A stretch of DNA of 64,000 nt from Phycisphaerales bacterium (lineage in GTDB: Bacteria > Planctomycetota > Phycisphaerae > Phycisphaerales > UBA1924). A model generated the notes under the pieces. That model had not been told where the DNA came from. It worked only from the letters and a program-made list of their open reading frames with translations, and ran no database searches. The DNA lies in assembly GCA_040221175.1 (NCBI GenBank), contig JAVJVK010000013.1, positions 1-64,000 of the forward strand. The letters are read 5' to 3'. Numbering within the stretch: the stretch's first letter is position 1; each line of letters opens with the position of its first letter. A program made the position numbers and the translations under genes. Positions 37,566 through 46,893 of the stretch are shown piece after piece.

Positions 37566-38540
37566 CTATCGCTTGGCTTCCAGGCCCAGTTGCTCTCGCT
37601 TGGCCTGCCACTCGGCATTCTCTCGCTTGTTGTCGCTGTTCAACTCGCCCGAACCACCGCTGGCCAGGCCGGCGATGGCCTCGATCTCAAGCCGCGTCAG
37701 CCGCATGCTCTGGAGGTGATAGTCGCGCCATGCCTCCATCGTCACCGGCACGATGGGCGCGATCAGGTCGTGCATCGCCTGCGCGTAGTCGCGAATCTCC
37801 TGCTGCGCGTGCGGATCGAGCCGAAGCTTCAGGAACCGCAGGATGTTGTGCAGGTCGCACTTCCAGTACCATTGCGTGAACTGGCTTGTTGGCAGCCCCA
37901 CGCGCGCCAGCTCGCGGCTCACGCCCTGCTCGATGAGCTTCTCGTACTTTTTGTACAGCCCCTCGACGTGGTCGAGGTATTCGACGAACTCGTGCGCGGT
38001 CTTCAGTTCCTCGGCGTCGCCCGTGTTCAGCACGTCCTCGCCGCCCTGCCGGTTGCTCGTGCTCTGCTTGCGCACGTGCTCCAGGTCGACGCGGTAGAAG
38101 CGATCGGGCATGACCGAGTACCTGCCCGAGTACTCGTTCACGTTGGCGGTACGATGGCGGATCCACTGCCGCGCCACGAAGATCGGCATCGACACGTGGA
38201 ACTTGAACTCCACCATCTCGAAGGGCGTGGTGTGCTCGTGCCGAAGCAGGTAGCGGATGAGCCCGCGGTCCTCGTTCACCTTCTTGGTGCCCGCCCCATA
38301 GCTCACCCGGGCCGCCTGCACCACGGCCTGGTCGGCCGTCTGTCCCTCGGGCACCAGCCGCGGCATGGCGTCCACCAGCGCGACGAACCCGTGCTCGTGA
38401 AGCGGGATCGTCCACCGGCTGGCCCCGCCCATCACGTCGACCATCGCCCCCTCGGGCTCGGCCCGCTGGGCCCCCGCGGGCGGGGCAAACACCGGCTCGG
38501 GCTTGTTCTCGACGCTGACGGCAGAGTGGGGGTGGCTCAT
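37566..38540 (-). CDS. thyX: FAD-dependent thymidylate synthase ThyX
   Basis: 324 residues from MSHPHSAV. The earlier ATG at 38561 falls three bases from a terminator T-run and was rejected. ThyX signature RHRTANVNEYSGR at 128-140 binds dUMP and FAD. It makes dTMP using methylene-tetrahydrofolate and NAD(P)H in place of ThyA. There is a long N-terminal extension of about 30 residues before the fold. No Shine-Dalgarno is evident, so the start is uncertain. Upstream of the DUF389 gene in a two-gene unit. Confidence 0.95.
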   Translation of the reverse strand: MSHPHSAVSVENKPEPVFAPPAGAQRAEPEGAMVDVMGGASRWTIPLHEHGFVALVDAMPRLVPEGQTADQAVVQAARVSYGAGTKKVNEDRGLIRYLLRHEHTTPFEMVEFKFHVSMPIFVARQWIRHRTANVNEYSGRYSVMPDRFYRVDLEHVRKQSTSNRQGGEDVLNTGDAEELKTAHEFVEYLDHVEGLYKKYEKLIEQGVSRELARVGLPTSQFTQWYWKCDLHNILRFLKLRLDPHAQQEIRDYAQAMHDLIAPIVPVTMEAWRDYHLQSMRLTRLEIEAIAGLASGGSGELNSDNKRENAEWQAKREQLGLEAKR

Positions 38541-38563
38541 GGAAGAAATGTATGCAACCAACG

Positions 38564-38586
38564 AAAAAGCCCGCCGTTTGGCGGGC
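38564..38586 (-). terminator. rho-independent terminator after the TlpA-like gene
   Basis: On the minus strand GCCCGCC-AAAC-GGCGGGC is followed by TTTTT. The perfect 7-bp stem and T-run lie 48 bases beyond the thioredoxin-like gene stop and just before thyX, isolating the two. Confidence 0.9.
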
Positions 38587-38633
38587 CTCTTGGACGAATT
38601 TGAGCGACGTCTCAGGCGACACCAAGCGCCAGG

Positions 38634-39800
38634 TCAGCCCTCCTGCTCTTCACCCTCGAGCTCGATCGGCTCGATGCCCAGAAGCTCGGGGATCATCTCG
38701 TCGAGCTTGCCGCGGGCGTTGGGGGTCACCAGGCGGCCCTGCTGGTCGACCAGGAAGACGCACGGAATCGAGCGGACCTTCCAGCCGCTGGAGAACTCGC
38801 TGCTCCAGCCGTTGCCCTGGTAGTACTGCGGCCAGGTGACGTTGTTGTCCTTCACCCAATTGCGCAGCTTCACGAGGCCGTCCTTGCTGGGGTCTTCCTC
38901 GTTGCGCGGCTGGTCGAGGCTGACGCCGATGAACTCCACGCCCTTGTCCTTGTAGGCGGCGTAGAGCTTCTTCATGTGGGGCATCTCGGCGATGCACGGC
39001 CCGCACCAGGTCGCCCAGAAGTCGACCACCACGACCTTGCCACGCAGCTTGCTCATGTCGATGGGCTCGCCGCTGGTGGCCTCCTCGAAGCTCAACTCGA
39101 AGGGCTTGCCGATCTGGTCGAGCTGGTAGACCTTTGCCGCCGCCTGCTTGCCCTCGCGGGTCTCGGGAAAGTCGGCCGCCAGCGTCCGGTAGGTCTGTTC
39201 GACCTTATCCGAGTCGGTCTGGTAGTAGGTCGTCATCATCATCAGCGTGGCGTTGCGCGGGTCCTCGGGGGCCACCGCGGCGAACAGCTCGGCCGCCTCG
39301 CCAACCTGTGCGGGGTCGTACTGCGTGGTGCGGGCCACCGCGTTGGCGTGGGCGAACAGCGCCTCGGCCTTCAGGGCCTTGCTGTCGGTCTTGCCGGCCA
39401 GCGCCTTTGACTCTTCGAGCACGCGCTCGGCCTCGCCCATCCCCATCAGGGCGTTCCAGCGAACGGGCATGAGTTCGACGAGACGATCATGGGCCGGATG
39501 GCTGCGGTACAGCTCGCCGATCAGTTCGGCCTGCTTGCGCATCGCCTCGGTCCGTGCTTCCATGTACTCGGCCCGGTAGCCCTCTTCGGCCCGGCGGCTC
39601 GCGTCGTAGGCGGGCATCTCCACCGCCTCGTAGTCGGCGATGATTTTCTCGGCCGCGCGGTGCGCGCCCACCATCTGGCTTGCCGCCTGGCCCTCGTTCT
39701 GGTTGCCGTCCTGCGCCAGTGCCGGGGCGCACACGCCCGCCGCAACGAGGGAAGCGCCGGCCAGGCCGGCCAGGGTGCGAAGTCGATCACGCTTGGTCAT
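38634..39800 (-). CDS. exported TlpA-like thioredoxin-domain protein
   Basis: 388 residues with Sec signal peptide (cleavage after APALA, about residue 29). An N-terminal helical, TPR-like region covers about 45-225. A C-terminal thioredoxin/TlpA domain from about 232 carries the redox motif WCGPC (265-269, ATWCGPCIAEMPHM) and the cis-Pro region VRSIPCVFLVD, where an extra Cys follows the cis-Pro. The helical plus TlpA layout is common in planctomycete exported proteins. Likely a periplasmic disulphide reductase; substrate unknown. Single gene with its own terminator. Confidence 0.9.
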   Translation of the reverse strand: MTKRDRLRTLAGLAGASLVAAGVCAPALAQDGNQNEGQAASQMVGAHRAAEKIIADYEAVEMPAYDASRRAEEGYRAEYMEARTEAMRKQAELIGELYRSHPAHDRLVELMPVRWNALMGMGEAERVLEESKALAGKTDSKALKAEALFAHANAVARTTQYDPAQVGEAAELFAAVAPEDPRNATLMMMTTYYQTDSDKVEQTYRTLAADFPETREGKQAAAKVYQLDQIGKPFELSFEEATSGEPIDMSKLRGKVVVVDFWATWCGPCIAEMPHMKKLYAAYKDKGVEFIGVSLDQPRNEEDPSKDGLVKLRNWVKDNNVTWPQYYQGNGWSSEFSSGWKVRSIPCVFLVDQQGRLVTPNARGKLDEMIPELLGIEPIELEGEEQEG

Positions 39801-39927
39801 GGTCTGCTCCTGCCGCCCGGCGATGGGCCGGACAATGCCGCCGCGCGCTCGCGTCGCGGCGTGGTCGTGTGTGCGCAGTATAAGTGAATCAGCGACGCCT
39901 GCGCATAGGGGATATGCGGACTCCGTG

Positions 39928-39942
39928 CGGGCGTTACGCCCG
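39928..39942 (-). terminator. GC hairpin downstream of gpmA
   Basis: CGGGCG-TTA-CGCCCG forms a 6-bp perfect stem 14 bases after the gpmA stop. No T-run, so low confidence as an intrinsic terminator. Confidence 0.35.
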
Positions 39943-39955
39943 GCGCCGAGCGGAT

Positions 39956-40711
39956 TCAGCGTGCCTTGCCCTGTGCCGCGACGGCCGCCTGGGCCGCCTC
40001 GACCTCGTCCTGATCGCCTAAGTACCTGCTTTCAATGGGCTTAAGCGATTCGTCGAGCGTGTACACCAACGGCACGCCGGTGGGGATCTCCACGCCCATG
40101 ATGTCGCTGTCGGAAATCTGGTCCAGGTGCTTCACCAGCGCCCGGATGCTGTTGCCATGGGCCGAAATGAGCACCCGCTGGCCGGCCTTCACCTTCGCGG
40201 CGATCTCACCTTCCCAGCACGGCAGCACCCGCTCGACGGTGTCCTTCAGGCACTCGCCCGCCGGAAGCTCGTCCCGAGCCAGCCCAGCATACCGAGGGTC
40301 TCCGCCCGGCAGCCGATCGTCGCCGGCCTCCAGCAGCGGGGGCCTCACGTCGTAGCTGCGCCGCCAGATCTTGACCTGGTCCTCGCCGTGCTTCTGGGCG
40401 GTCTCGGCCTTGTTCAGGCCCTGGAGCGCCCCGTAGTGCCGCTCGTTCAATCGCCACGAGCGTTCGACGGGCAGCCACATCCGGTCCAGCCCGTCCAGCA
40501 CGATCCACAGCGTGCGGATGGCCCGCTTGAGCACGCTCGTGTAGCAATAGTCAAAGTCCAGCCCCTCGACCCGGATCAACTCGGCCGCCCTCTGCGCCTC
40601 GCTGCGTCCCTGTTCGCTCAGGTCCACGTCGGTCCACCCGGTGAACCGATTCTCGGCGTTCCAGACGCTCTGGCCGTGGCGGATGAGAACAAGCGTGTGG
40701 TTCGTGCTCAT
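39956..40711 (-). CDS. gpmA: 2,3-bisphosphoglycerate-dependent phosphoglycerate mutase
   Basis: 251 residues, family length. Catalytic RHGQSVWN at 11-18 with phospho-acceptor His12, then [28 protein letters not shown] and the second His region [17 protein letters not shown]. Interconverts 3- and 2-phosphoglycerate in glycolysis. Its 5-prime leader is strongly G-rich on the coding strand (see 40750-40793). Single gene. Confidence 0.97.
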   Translation of the reverse strand: MSTNHTLVLIRHGQSVWNAENRFTGWTDVDLSEQGRSEAQRAAELIRVEGLDFDYCYTSVLKRAIRTLWIVLDGLDRMWLPVERSWRLNERHYGALQGLNKAETAQKHGEDQVKIWRRSYDVRPPLLEAGDDRLPGGDPRYAGLARDELPAGECLKDTVERVLPCWEGEIAAKVKAGQRVLISAHGNSIRALVKHLDQISDSDIMGVEIPTGVPLVYTLDESLKPIESRYLGDQDEVEAAQAAVAAQGKAR

Positions 40712-40749
40712 GGCAACAGGTTAGGAATCGAGGGAGGCAGAGACCTCTT

Positions 40750-40793
40750 CCCCTCCCCCTCTACCACCCCCTTCAACCTACCACGCCTACCCC
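40750..40793 (-). other. G-rich (quadruplex-prone) leader between tRNA-Arg and gpmA
   Basis: On the minus strand there are four runs of four or five G within 44 bases, set in an about 60-base purine-biased tract; the first loop is long (18 bases). It would be in the gpmA 5-prime untranslated region or the tRNA trailer. Confidence 0.3.
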
Positions 40794-40843
40794 ATCTCCT
40801 ACCTCGCCGAGGGGGGCTCTGCCCGACGAGGCGAAACTCCAAG

Positions 40844-40921
<78 letters not shown>

Positions 40922-40980
40922 CGTACCAGACGCGGTGTTCACTATACGCTCGGTGGACGGCGGCCTGCCCAGGCAGATGA

Positions 40981-43296
40981 TCAGCCGCATCCGTCCTGGA
41001 ACTCGTTCAGGAAGACCAGGAAGTCGAAGAGCGTGAGCTCACCATCCGCGTCGAAGTCGGCCCGCGGATCTCCGGCATCGAAAGCGTTCTGGAAGGCCAG
41101 AAAGTCGAAGATCGTCAGCGCTCCGTCGCCGTCGAAGTCGGCGCGGCACCCCTCGCACGGCGTCTCGTTGTACAGGATGCCGAACCTGAATCGGTCACGC
41201 GCCGCCGCGATGAGGTCGGGCTTGCCATCGCCGTCCATGTCGGCGACCGCCATGCCGGTGTCGCGGCCTCCGGTCTCGTGGCTGAGCGGCGGAGAGAAGC
41301 CGCCCTCCGAATCGCCCAGCAGGATCGTGCTTGCGCCGATCACCGCGTCGGCGAAGCCGTCCAGATTGACGTCGACGATCTTCAACAGTTCGGAGGTGAC
41401 CGCCGGGTAGGTTGTCCATTCTGGAAAGCCGCCCGCGCCGTCGTTACGCGCGACCAGGAGATCGGCCTCGGAGATCGCGAACAGATCCAGGTCGCCGTCG
41501 CCGTCCGCATCGTGTAGGTCCAGCCCATACATCTCCTCCCGCCCGATGCGGACGTACTGAGGATCGGCGAAGCTCCCGCCTCCCAGATTGCGCAGCACGG
41601 CCACCTCATTGCGATCGAGCGTCAGGACCACGTCAGAATTGCCGTCCTCGTCGATGTCGCCAATGGCAATGTCGTTGGGATCATCGGTCAGAAACCACTG
41701 CGTGTATCCGCCGAAGGCCCCGCCGCCGAGGTTGAACATGACAGCCACGGTGTCGGGGCTGCTGCGTCGAAGGAACGCCAGGTCCGGCAGCCCATCGCCG
41801 TTCAGATCGCCGGCGGTAAAGCCATTCGAACCCTCATCCAGTTCGCTCACGATCGGCTCGCCAAACTGCCCTGGCTGGATCGCCGGAAGCACCCAGATCG
41901 TGGTAAGCGGGCCCCGGGTTGCGATGTCCGCCAGTCCGTCGCCGGTGAAGTCGTCCACCACGATGCCGACGGAAAAGGCGCCGCCCGCGGCGAGGGCTTG
42001 TTGGCGAAACCGCCCACCACCGTCGTTCCAGATCAGTTCGATCGTCTCATCGGTACTCCCCACCCGACCGCCGGCGACGATATCCTGGTCGCCGTCGCCG
42101 TCGAGATCGTGCGCGGCAACTTCCAGCACCTCGAATCCAACATCCACGCTCCGGCGGAATCGGAACCCGCCCGCGCCATCGCCCAGCACCACGCCCGTGC
42201 TGTTGCGTGCGATCGCCAGATCGAGCACACCGTCGCCATCGGCGTCTCCCACCGCAATCGCCGCGTCTTCGGGCGTACGCAGCGTCCTGGGCGCCTCGAA
42301 GATCCCATCGCCACGGCCCAGCAGCACGGCCACGTTGTCCTCGCGCAGGCCCGACACGACCACGTCCAGGATGCCGTCGCCCGACAGGTCGGCGATCTCC
42401 AGTTCCCGTGGTGCGACGGCGGTGGGATAGTCCAATGCGGGCGCGAACCGGCCGTTGCCCAGGCCGGGGAAGATCGTCATGCTTCGGAAGGTCTCTTCTT
42501 CGCTGCCCAGCACGATGTCGAGTGTGCCATCGCCGTTGATGTCGGCAAGTTCGATCGTGCTGACCTCGAAGCCCCCCGAATAGCTGCGGCCGGGCATCGA
42601 GAACAGGCCGTTGCCGCCGTTGAGCAGCACGCTGATGGTGTTGTCCCGCGTGTTCGCGGTGACGATGTCCGGGTGGCCGTCGCCGTCGAAATCTCCGAGG
42701 GCCACCGACGTGGGGAAGCCGCCCACCTCGCGAACGATGGCGGCGCCAAACCCGCCCTGCCCGTCGTTGGGGAAGATGCGGACCTCGCCGGGCAAGGTGA
42801 ACTCCGGCCCGCACACGACGATGTCAGGGGTCCCATCGCCATTCACGTCGGCGACGTCCAGGCCCGGCTGCCCGCCGCCCAGGTCGACCAGGATCGGCTC
42901 GCCAAACGCGCCATCTCCGAGGTTAAAGAAGATCGACGCGGGCACGTCGCTTCGCTTTCCCACAAGAATGTCAAGGTGCCCGTCGCCGTCGAAGTCCGCG
43001 GTTCGGATACGTGATGTGCCGATCCTCGCGCCATACTCAGCGGCCTCGCCGAAGTACCCATGTTCCCCTGCCAGCCGAACGTTCAGAGAAGGTAGCGAGG
43101 ACTGAAAACTCGTGATCAGGTCGTCCCGTCCGTCACCGTTCAGATCGGCCAAATGGACAACGTCGATGCCCCCTCCCGTGTAGATCGCGTGAGGGAATCG
43201 CACACCCTCGCACGTCATCTGGGCAAACGCCAGGCTCGCCGGCATCGCGGCACACACGATCATCCCACGGGTTAGGCCGCGATGCGTGTTGAACAT
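40981..43296 (-). CDS. FG-GAP/VCBS propeller protein with GC-type dockerin tail
   Basis: 771 residues; start at the ATG with GAGGTG 6 bases upstream (a GTG at 43305 is in frame but lies within the spacer). Signal peptide ends near SLAFAQ. The body is about a dozen FG-GAP repeats, each with a DxDGDGxxD calcium loop (such as ADFDGDGHLDILVG and ADINGDGTLDIVLG), the pattern of integrin-alpha-like beta-propellers. The tail has dockerin loops DFDGDGALTIFDF and DFDADGELTLFDF and ends GCG. Secreted and presumably Ca-dependent; function unknown. Downstream member of a two-gene operon. Confidence 0.9.
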   Translation of the reverse strand: MFNTHRGLTRGMIVCAAMPASLAFAQMTCEGVRFPHAIYTGGGIDVVHLADLNGDGRDDLITSFQSSLPSLNVRLAGEHGYFGEAAEYGARIGTSRIRTADFDGDGHLDILVGKRSDVPASIFFNLGDGAFGEPILVDLGGGQPGLDVADVNGDGTPDIVVCGPEFTLPGEVRIFPNDGQGGFGAAIVREVGGFPTSVALGDFDGDGHPDIVTANTRDNTISVLLNGGNGLFSMPGRSYSGGFEVSTIELADINGDGTLDIVLGSEEETFRSMTIFPGLGNGRFAPALDYPTAVAPRELEIADLSGDGILDVVVSGLREDNVAVLLGRGDGIFEAPRTLRTPEDAAIAVGDADGDGVLDLAIARNSTGVVLGDGAGGFRFRRSVDVGFEVLEVAAHDLDGDGDQDIVAGGRVGSTDETIELIWNDGGGRFRQQALAAGGAFSVGIVVDDFTGDGLADIATRGPLTTIWVLPAIQPGQFGEPIVSELDEGSNGFTAGDLNGDGLPDLAFLRRSSPDTVAVMFNLGGGAFGGYTQWFLTDDPNDIAIGDIDEDGNSDVVLTLDRNEVAVLRNLGGGSFADPQYVRIGREEMYGLDLHDADGDGDLDLFAISEADLLVARNDGAGGFPEWTTYPAVTSELLKIVDVNLDGFADAVIGASTILLGDSEGGFSPPLSHETGGRDTGMAVADMDGDGKPDLIAAARDRFRFGILYNETPCEGCRADFDGDGALTIFDFLAFQNAFDAGDPRADFDADGELTLFDFLVFLNEFQDGCG

Positions 43297-43308
43297 ATCG
43301 ATCACCTC

Positions 43309-46300
43309 TTACCCACACCCAGCCTGGAACTCGTTCAGGAACACGAGGAAGTCGAACAGCGTCAAATCGCCGTCGCCATCGAAGTCGGCCGCGAGCTTCC
43401 CCGCGTCGAAGTCGTTCTGGAACGCGAGGAAGTCGAAGATGGTCAGCGACCCATCGCCGTCGAAGTCGGCCCGGCACCGCGGAGATGTGCAGTATCCTTC
43501 GAGCACGCGCAGTTGGCCGTCGGGCGGCACGCTGACCAGAAAATCGACAACGCCATCGCCCTGCAGGTCCGCCACGAGCATGGGCCCCGGATCCTCCCCG
43601 GCCACGTACCGCTGCCCATCCAGCAGCCGGCTATCACCGGTGTTCAGCACCACGCTGATGTCGTCGCTGTTCGTGTTGAGGACGATGATGTCGTCCAGGC
43701 CGTCGGCGTTCACGTCCGCGACCTCGAGTTGACGGGGCGCGTCGCCCACCCGCGCCGCCCAGCGAATCCCGAATGTGCCGTCGCCCGCGTTGGCGTACAG
43801 CCGGACCTCGTCGTCGAACACGACGGACACGAGCAGATCCAGGTCGCCGTCGGCGTTGGCATCGGCAAAGCCGAGGTCCGCCGGCCTGCCAGCGGCGGGA
43901 TACCGCGCTTGCTCAGCGAATAAACGCCCACCGGTGTTGAGAATGATGCTGATGTCCTCGCTGGTCTCGTTCACGGTTGCCAGGTCCAGCAAGCCATCGT
44001 CGTTCACGTCGGCGGCGGCCAACGCGACCGGCCGGGTGCCCACGGGCAGGCGCAACTCGTCCTCGAACGTCCCGTCGCTGTTGCCGAAGTAGATGCTTAG
44101 CCCGCCGGTGATCGCGACCACGTCAGGTGCGCCATCGCCGTCAATGTCGGTCGCCACCACCTTCGTGGGGTTTTCGGCGGCTGGCAGCAGGGTCTGACGC
44201 TCGAACATCAGGTCCCCGTCACCCCGGATGAGGCTGACGTCGCTGTCCTGGTTGTTGACGACCACAACATCCTGGTTGCCATCGCCATCGTGGTCGAAGA
44301 ACACCGCATCGCGCGGTGCGCGACCGACGGGCAGGAGATCAAACGCACCGAAGCCGGCGCTCCCGTCGTTGAGTGCGTAGCCGATGAAGTCCTGACTGTT
44401 CAGCCTCATGACAATGTCCAGGTCGCCATCGGACTGGAGATCGGCGAGGCCGAGGAACGTGGACTGGCTGCTCGGAAACTCGACGAGTGTCGTCGGACCG
44501 AAGAGCCCGCCGCCAAGGTTCATGCGAACGTACAAGCCCGACGCGAGCGAGTGGACCATGTCCTGGTCGCCGTCGCCGTCGAGATCGCCCAGGCGGACGC
44601 GATCGATGGGAAAGCCGAACAGGAACGATGACTGCTGGCCGAAGCCGCCCGCGCCGTCGTTGTAGAGCGTTCGAATATCCTCGGTTCTCCGGCAGGCCAC
44701 GACCAGGTCGAGGTCTCCATCCCCGTCAACGTCGCCCGCGTCCGTGTCGACCGGAAAGTCGCCAACCGCGTAGCCCACCGGTGCGACGAAGCCCGTGGGC
44801 GATCCCGCCAGGACGTACACCATGTCCGCGTCCCGGCTCATGACGGCCAGATCCAGGTTCGCGTCCGCGTCGGCGTGCAACGCGATCACCTTGTTGGCAG
44901 AGGCCGGCAGGTTGATCCGCCGCTCGACGGCGAACACGCCGCCGCCCAGGTTTTCCAGGATGCTCAGGTCCTCGCTGTTCTCGTTGGCCGTCACGATGTC
45001 CAGGTCGCCGTCGCCGTCCAGGTCAGCAACGTCGATGCCCTCGACGACATCGCCAACGGGATACTCCACGCGCGGCTCGAAGCCAGATCCACTGGTGCCT
45101 AGCAGCACGTTCACGGCGACCCGGTTCGCGACGATCAGGTCGGTCATGCCATCGGCGTTGACGTCGGCCTGCCGGGCAATCGTCGGCGACGATCCCGCCC
45201 AGTATCGCCGCTGGCCCACGAAGGTCCCGTCGCCCCGATTGAACATCACCGACAGCGCGCGGTCCTCCCCGTGGCTGGTCACGAAGTCAAGGTCGCCATC
45301 GCCATCGAAGTCGGCCGTGGCCACTCCCCGCGATTCCGCCGAAGCGCCATAACGCTCGGCCGGGGCAAACGTTCCGTCGCCACGGCCCAGGCGAATGCCC
45401 GTAGCCGCGGGGTCCCGCAGCGCCATCACCAGGTCGTCCACCCCGTCGCCGTTCATGTCCGCCAGCGTCATGTCCTGGGGCAGCACGTCCGCGTCGATGA
45501 CGGTCTGCGTCCGCAATCGGTCGCCCGATGGTTGGAACGTATTCACGCTCGTATTGGCGGCGATGATGACACCCGGACGGCCCGAGCCGTCCAGCACGAA
45601 GATTTCCGGCTGGCCCACCAGCTGGCCGGCGTAGAACGAGTATGGATCTTCCAGGAAAGAGTCGCCGCGGTTGTGCCACACCGTCAGGCTGCGGGCGGCG
45701 GGATCGGACACGACCACGTCCACGTGGCCGTCCAGGTCGATGTCGCCCAGGGCCACGCGCAACGGCGCGATGAGCCCGGGGTACCGGCGGTTGATCGGGA
45801 AGCCCCCCGCGCCGTCGTTGAGCAGCACCGTGATGTCGGCGCTGTCGGAGTTGGGCACCACCAGGTCCAGGTCGCCGTCGCCGTCCATATCTGCCGCCCG
45901 GGGCTGCTGGGGTCGATCGCCCGAAGCCACCGACATCGCCTCGGAGAGCGTGCCATCGCCCATGCTGAAGAAGATGTGCACCACGTCGTTGGTCCGTGAA
46001 GCCACGATCACGTCATCGAGCCCGTCCCCGTCCAGGTCCGCGATCTCGAGCTGGTTGGGCAACCCCATAGCCGTGTACCGCACCGGATCGGCGAACGCGC
46101 CCCCGCCCTGGCCCAGGTGCACGCTGACGTCCTGCGACGTCCCATTGGAGACCACCAGGTCCTGCACGCCGTCGGCGTCCAGGTCGACCAGCCGCAGGTC
46201 GGCCGCTCCCGAGCCCAGGGGGAACTCTCCGATGAAATCGAACCGCCCGTCGCCGGTGTTGAGCAGGATCGACCCGACCGTGCCCAGGCCCAGCAGGTCG

Positions 46301-46626
46301 CTGTTCCCGTCGCCGTCGATGTCGCCCAGGATGATCTTGCCCAAAACGCCCGTGGACGGCTCCCCCGGCCGCGCCTCGAACCGCCCGTCGCCCAGGTTCA
46401 GCAGCACGTGATACTCGTTGGGGCCAACCGTCGTGGCCACCACGTCCACCAGCCCGTCGCCGTTCAGGTCGGCATAGGCCGCCGAGTCGATCGTGTCGGT
46501 CGAGTCGATGGCATACCCCGGGCCCGGCCACCAGGGGTCGCCGCAGGGCTGGGCCATAGCAGCGCCGCCCACCACGCCCACCACCAGCCCGAAGAGCGCG
46601 CACCCACGCCGGTTCACCGTTCTCAT
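43309..46626 (-). CDS. large FG-GAP/VCBS propeller protein with GC-type dockerin tail
   Basis: 1105 residues, start chosen by GGGAGC 6 bases upstream (a longer frame to 46686 adds an unlikely Gly-rich leader). Signal peptide MRTVNRRGCALFGLVVGVVG to about AMAQ. About 18 FG-GAP blades with DxDGDGxxD loops probably form two or more propellers. Dockerin tail DFDGDGSLTIFDF and DFDGDGDLTLFDF, ending GCG. It shares architecture with the gene 12 bp downstream, so the pair likely arose by duplication. Exported; binding partner unknown. Confidence 0.9.
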   Translation of the reverse strand: MRTVNRRGCALFGLVVGVVGGAAMAQPCGDPWWPGPGYAIDSTDTIDSAAYADLNGDGLVDVVATTVGPNEYHVLLNLGDGRFEARPGEPSTGVLGKIILGDIDGDGNSDLLGLGTVGSILLNTGDGRFDFIGEFPLGSGAADLRLVDLDADGVQDLVVSNGTSQDVSVHLGQGGGAFADPVRYTAMGLPNQLEIADLDGDGLDDVIVASRTNDVVHIFFSMGDGTLSEAMSVASGDRPQQPRAADMDGDGDLDLVVPNSDSADITVLLNDGAGGFPINRRYPGLIAPLRVALGDIDLDGHVDVVVSDPAARSLTVWHNRGDSFLEDPYSFYAGQLVGQPEIFVLDGSGRPGVIIAANTSVNTFQPSGDRLRTQTVIDADVLPQDMTLADMNGDGVDDLVMALRDPAATGIRLGRGDGTFAPAERYGASAESRGVATADFDGDGDLDFVTSHGEDRALSVMFNRGDGTFVGQRRYWAGSSPTIARQADVNADGMTDLIVANRVAVNVLLGTSGSGFEPRVEYPVGDVVEGIDVADLDGDGDLDIVTANENSEDLSILENLGGGVFAVERRINLPASANKVIALHADADANLDLAVMSRDADMVYVLAGSPTGFVAPVGYAVGDFPVDTDAGDVDGDGDLDLVVACRRTEDIRTLYNDGAGGFGQQSSFLFGFPIDRVRLGDLDGDGDQDMVHSLASGLYVRMNLGGGLFGPTTLVEFPSSQSTFLGLADLQSDGDLDIVMRLNSQDFIGYALNDGSAGFGAFDLLPVGRAPRDAVFFDHDGDGNQDVVVVNNQDSDVSLIRGDGDLMFERQTLLPAAENPTKVVATDIDGDGAPDVVAITGGLSIYFGNSDGTFEDELRLPVGTRPVALAAADVNDDGLLDLATVNETSEDISIILNTGGRLFAEQARYPAAGRPADLGFADANADGDLDLLVSVVFDDEVRLYANAGDGTFGIRWAARVGDAPRQLEVADVNADGLDDIIVLNTNSDDISVVLNTGDSRLLDGQRYVAGEDPGPMLVADLQGDGVVDFLVSVPPDGQLRVLEGYCTSPRCRADFDGDGSLTIFDFLAFQNDFDAGKLAADFDGDGDLTLFDFLVFLNEFQAGCG

Positions 46627-46893
46627 GCAGCTCCCTTTCCCACTCCCACCCCGCGCACCGCACGCCGGCCACGCCGCCGCCCGCACGCTCCGATCTCTTC
46701 ACCCGTTATCCAGCGGCCACTCGGCAACGCCCGCACGCCTCGCGCGCCCACCAAGCCGGCCAAACATGGTACTGCATGCCGATCCGGGGGGCCAAGATAC
46801 GCCCGACGAATCCGGCCAATGCGGCCCGACGCCGTCCTATAAGCCACGAGCCACCCCGGGCTCGGCCGCGACGCCCCTCCCCTATCCTCCACC
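46627..46893. other. 267-bp divergent intergenic region
   Basis: Between the FG-GAP operon (minus) and the conserved unknown (plus). It must hold both promoters; I see no confident promoter, repeat or RNA. Confidence 0.35.

Noticed and set aside
40981-46626. Frameshifted single gene for the two FG-GAP proteins
   Set aside because: Each has its own signal peptide, Shine-Dalgarno and complete dockerin tail, so they are two genes.
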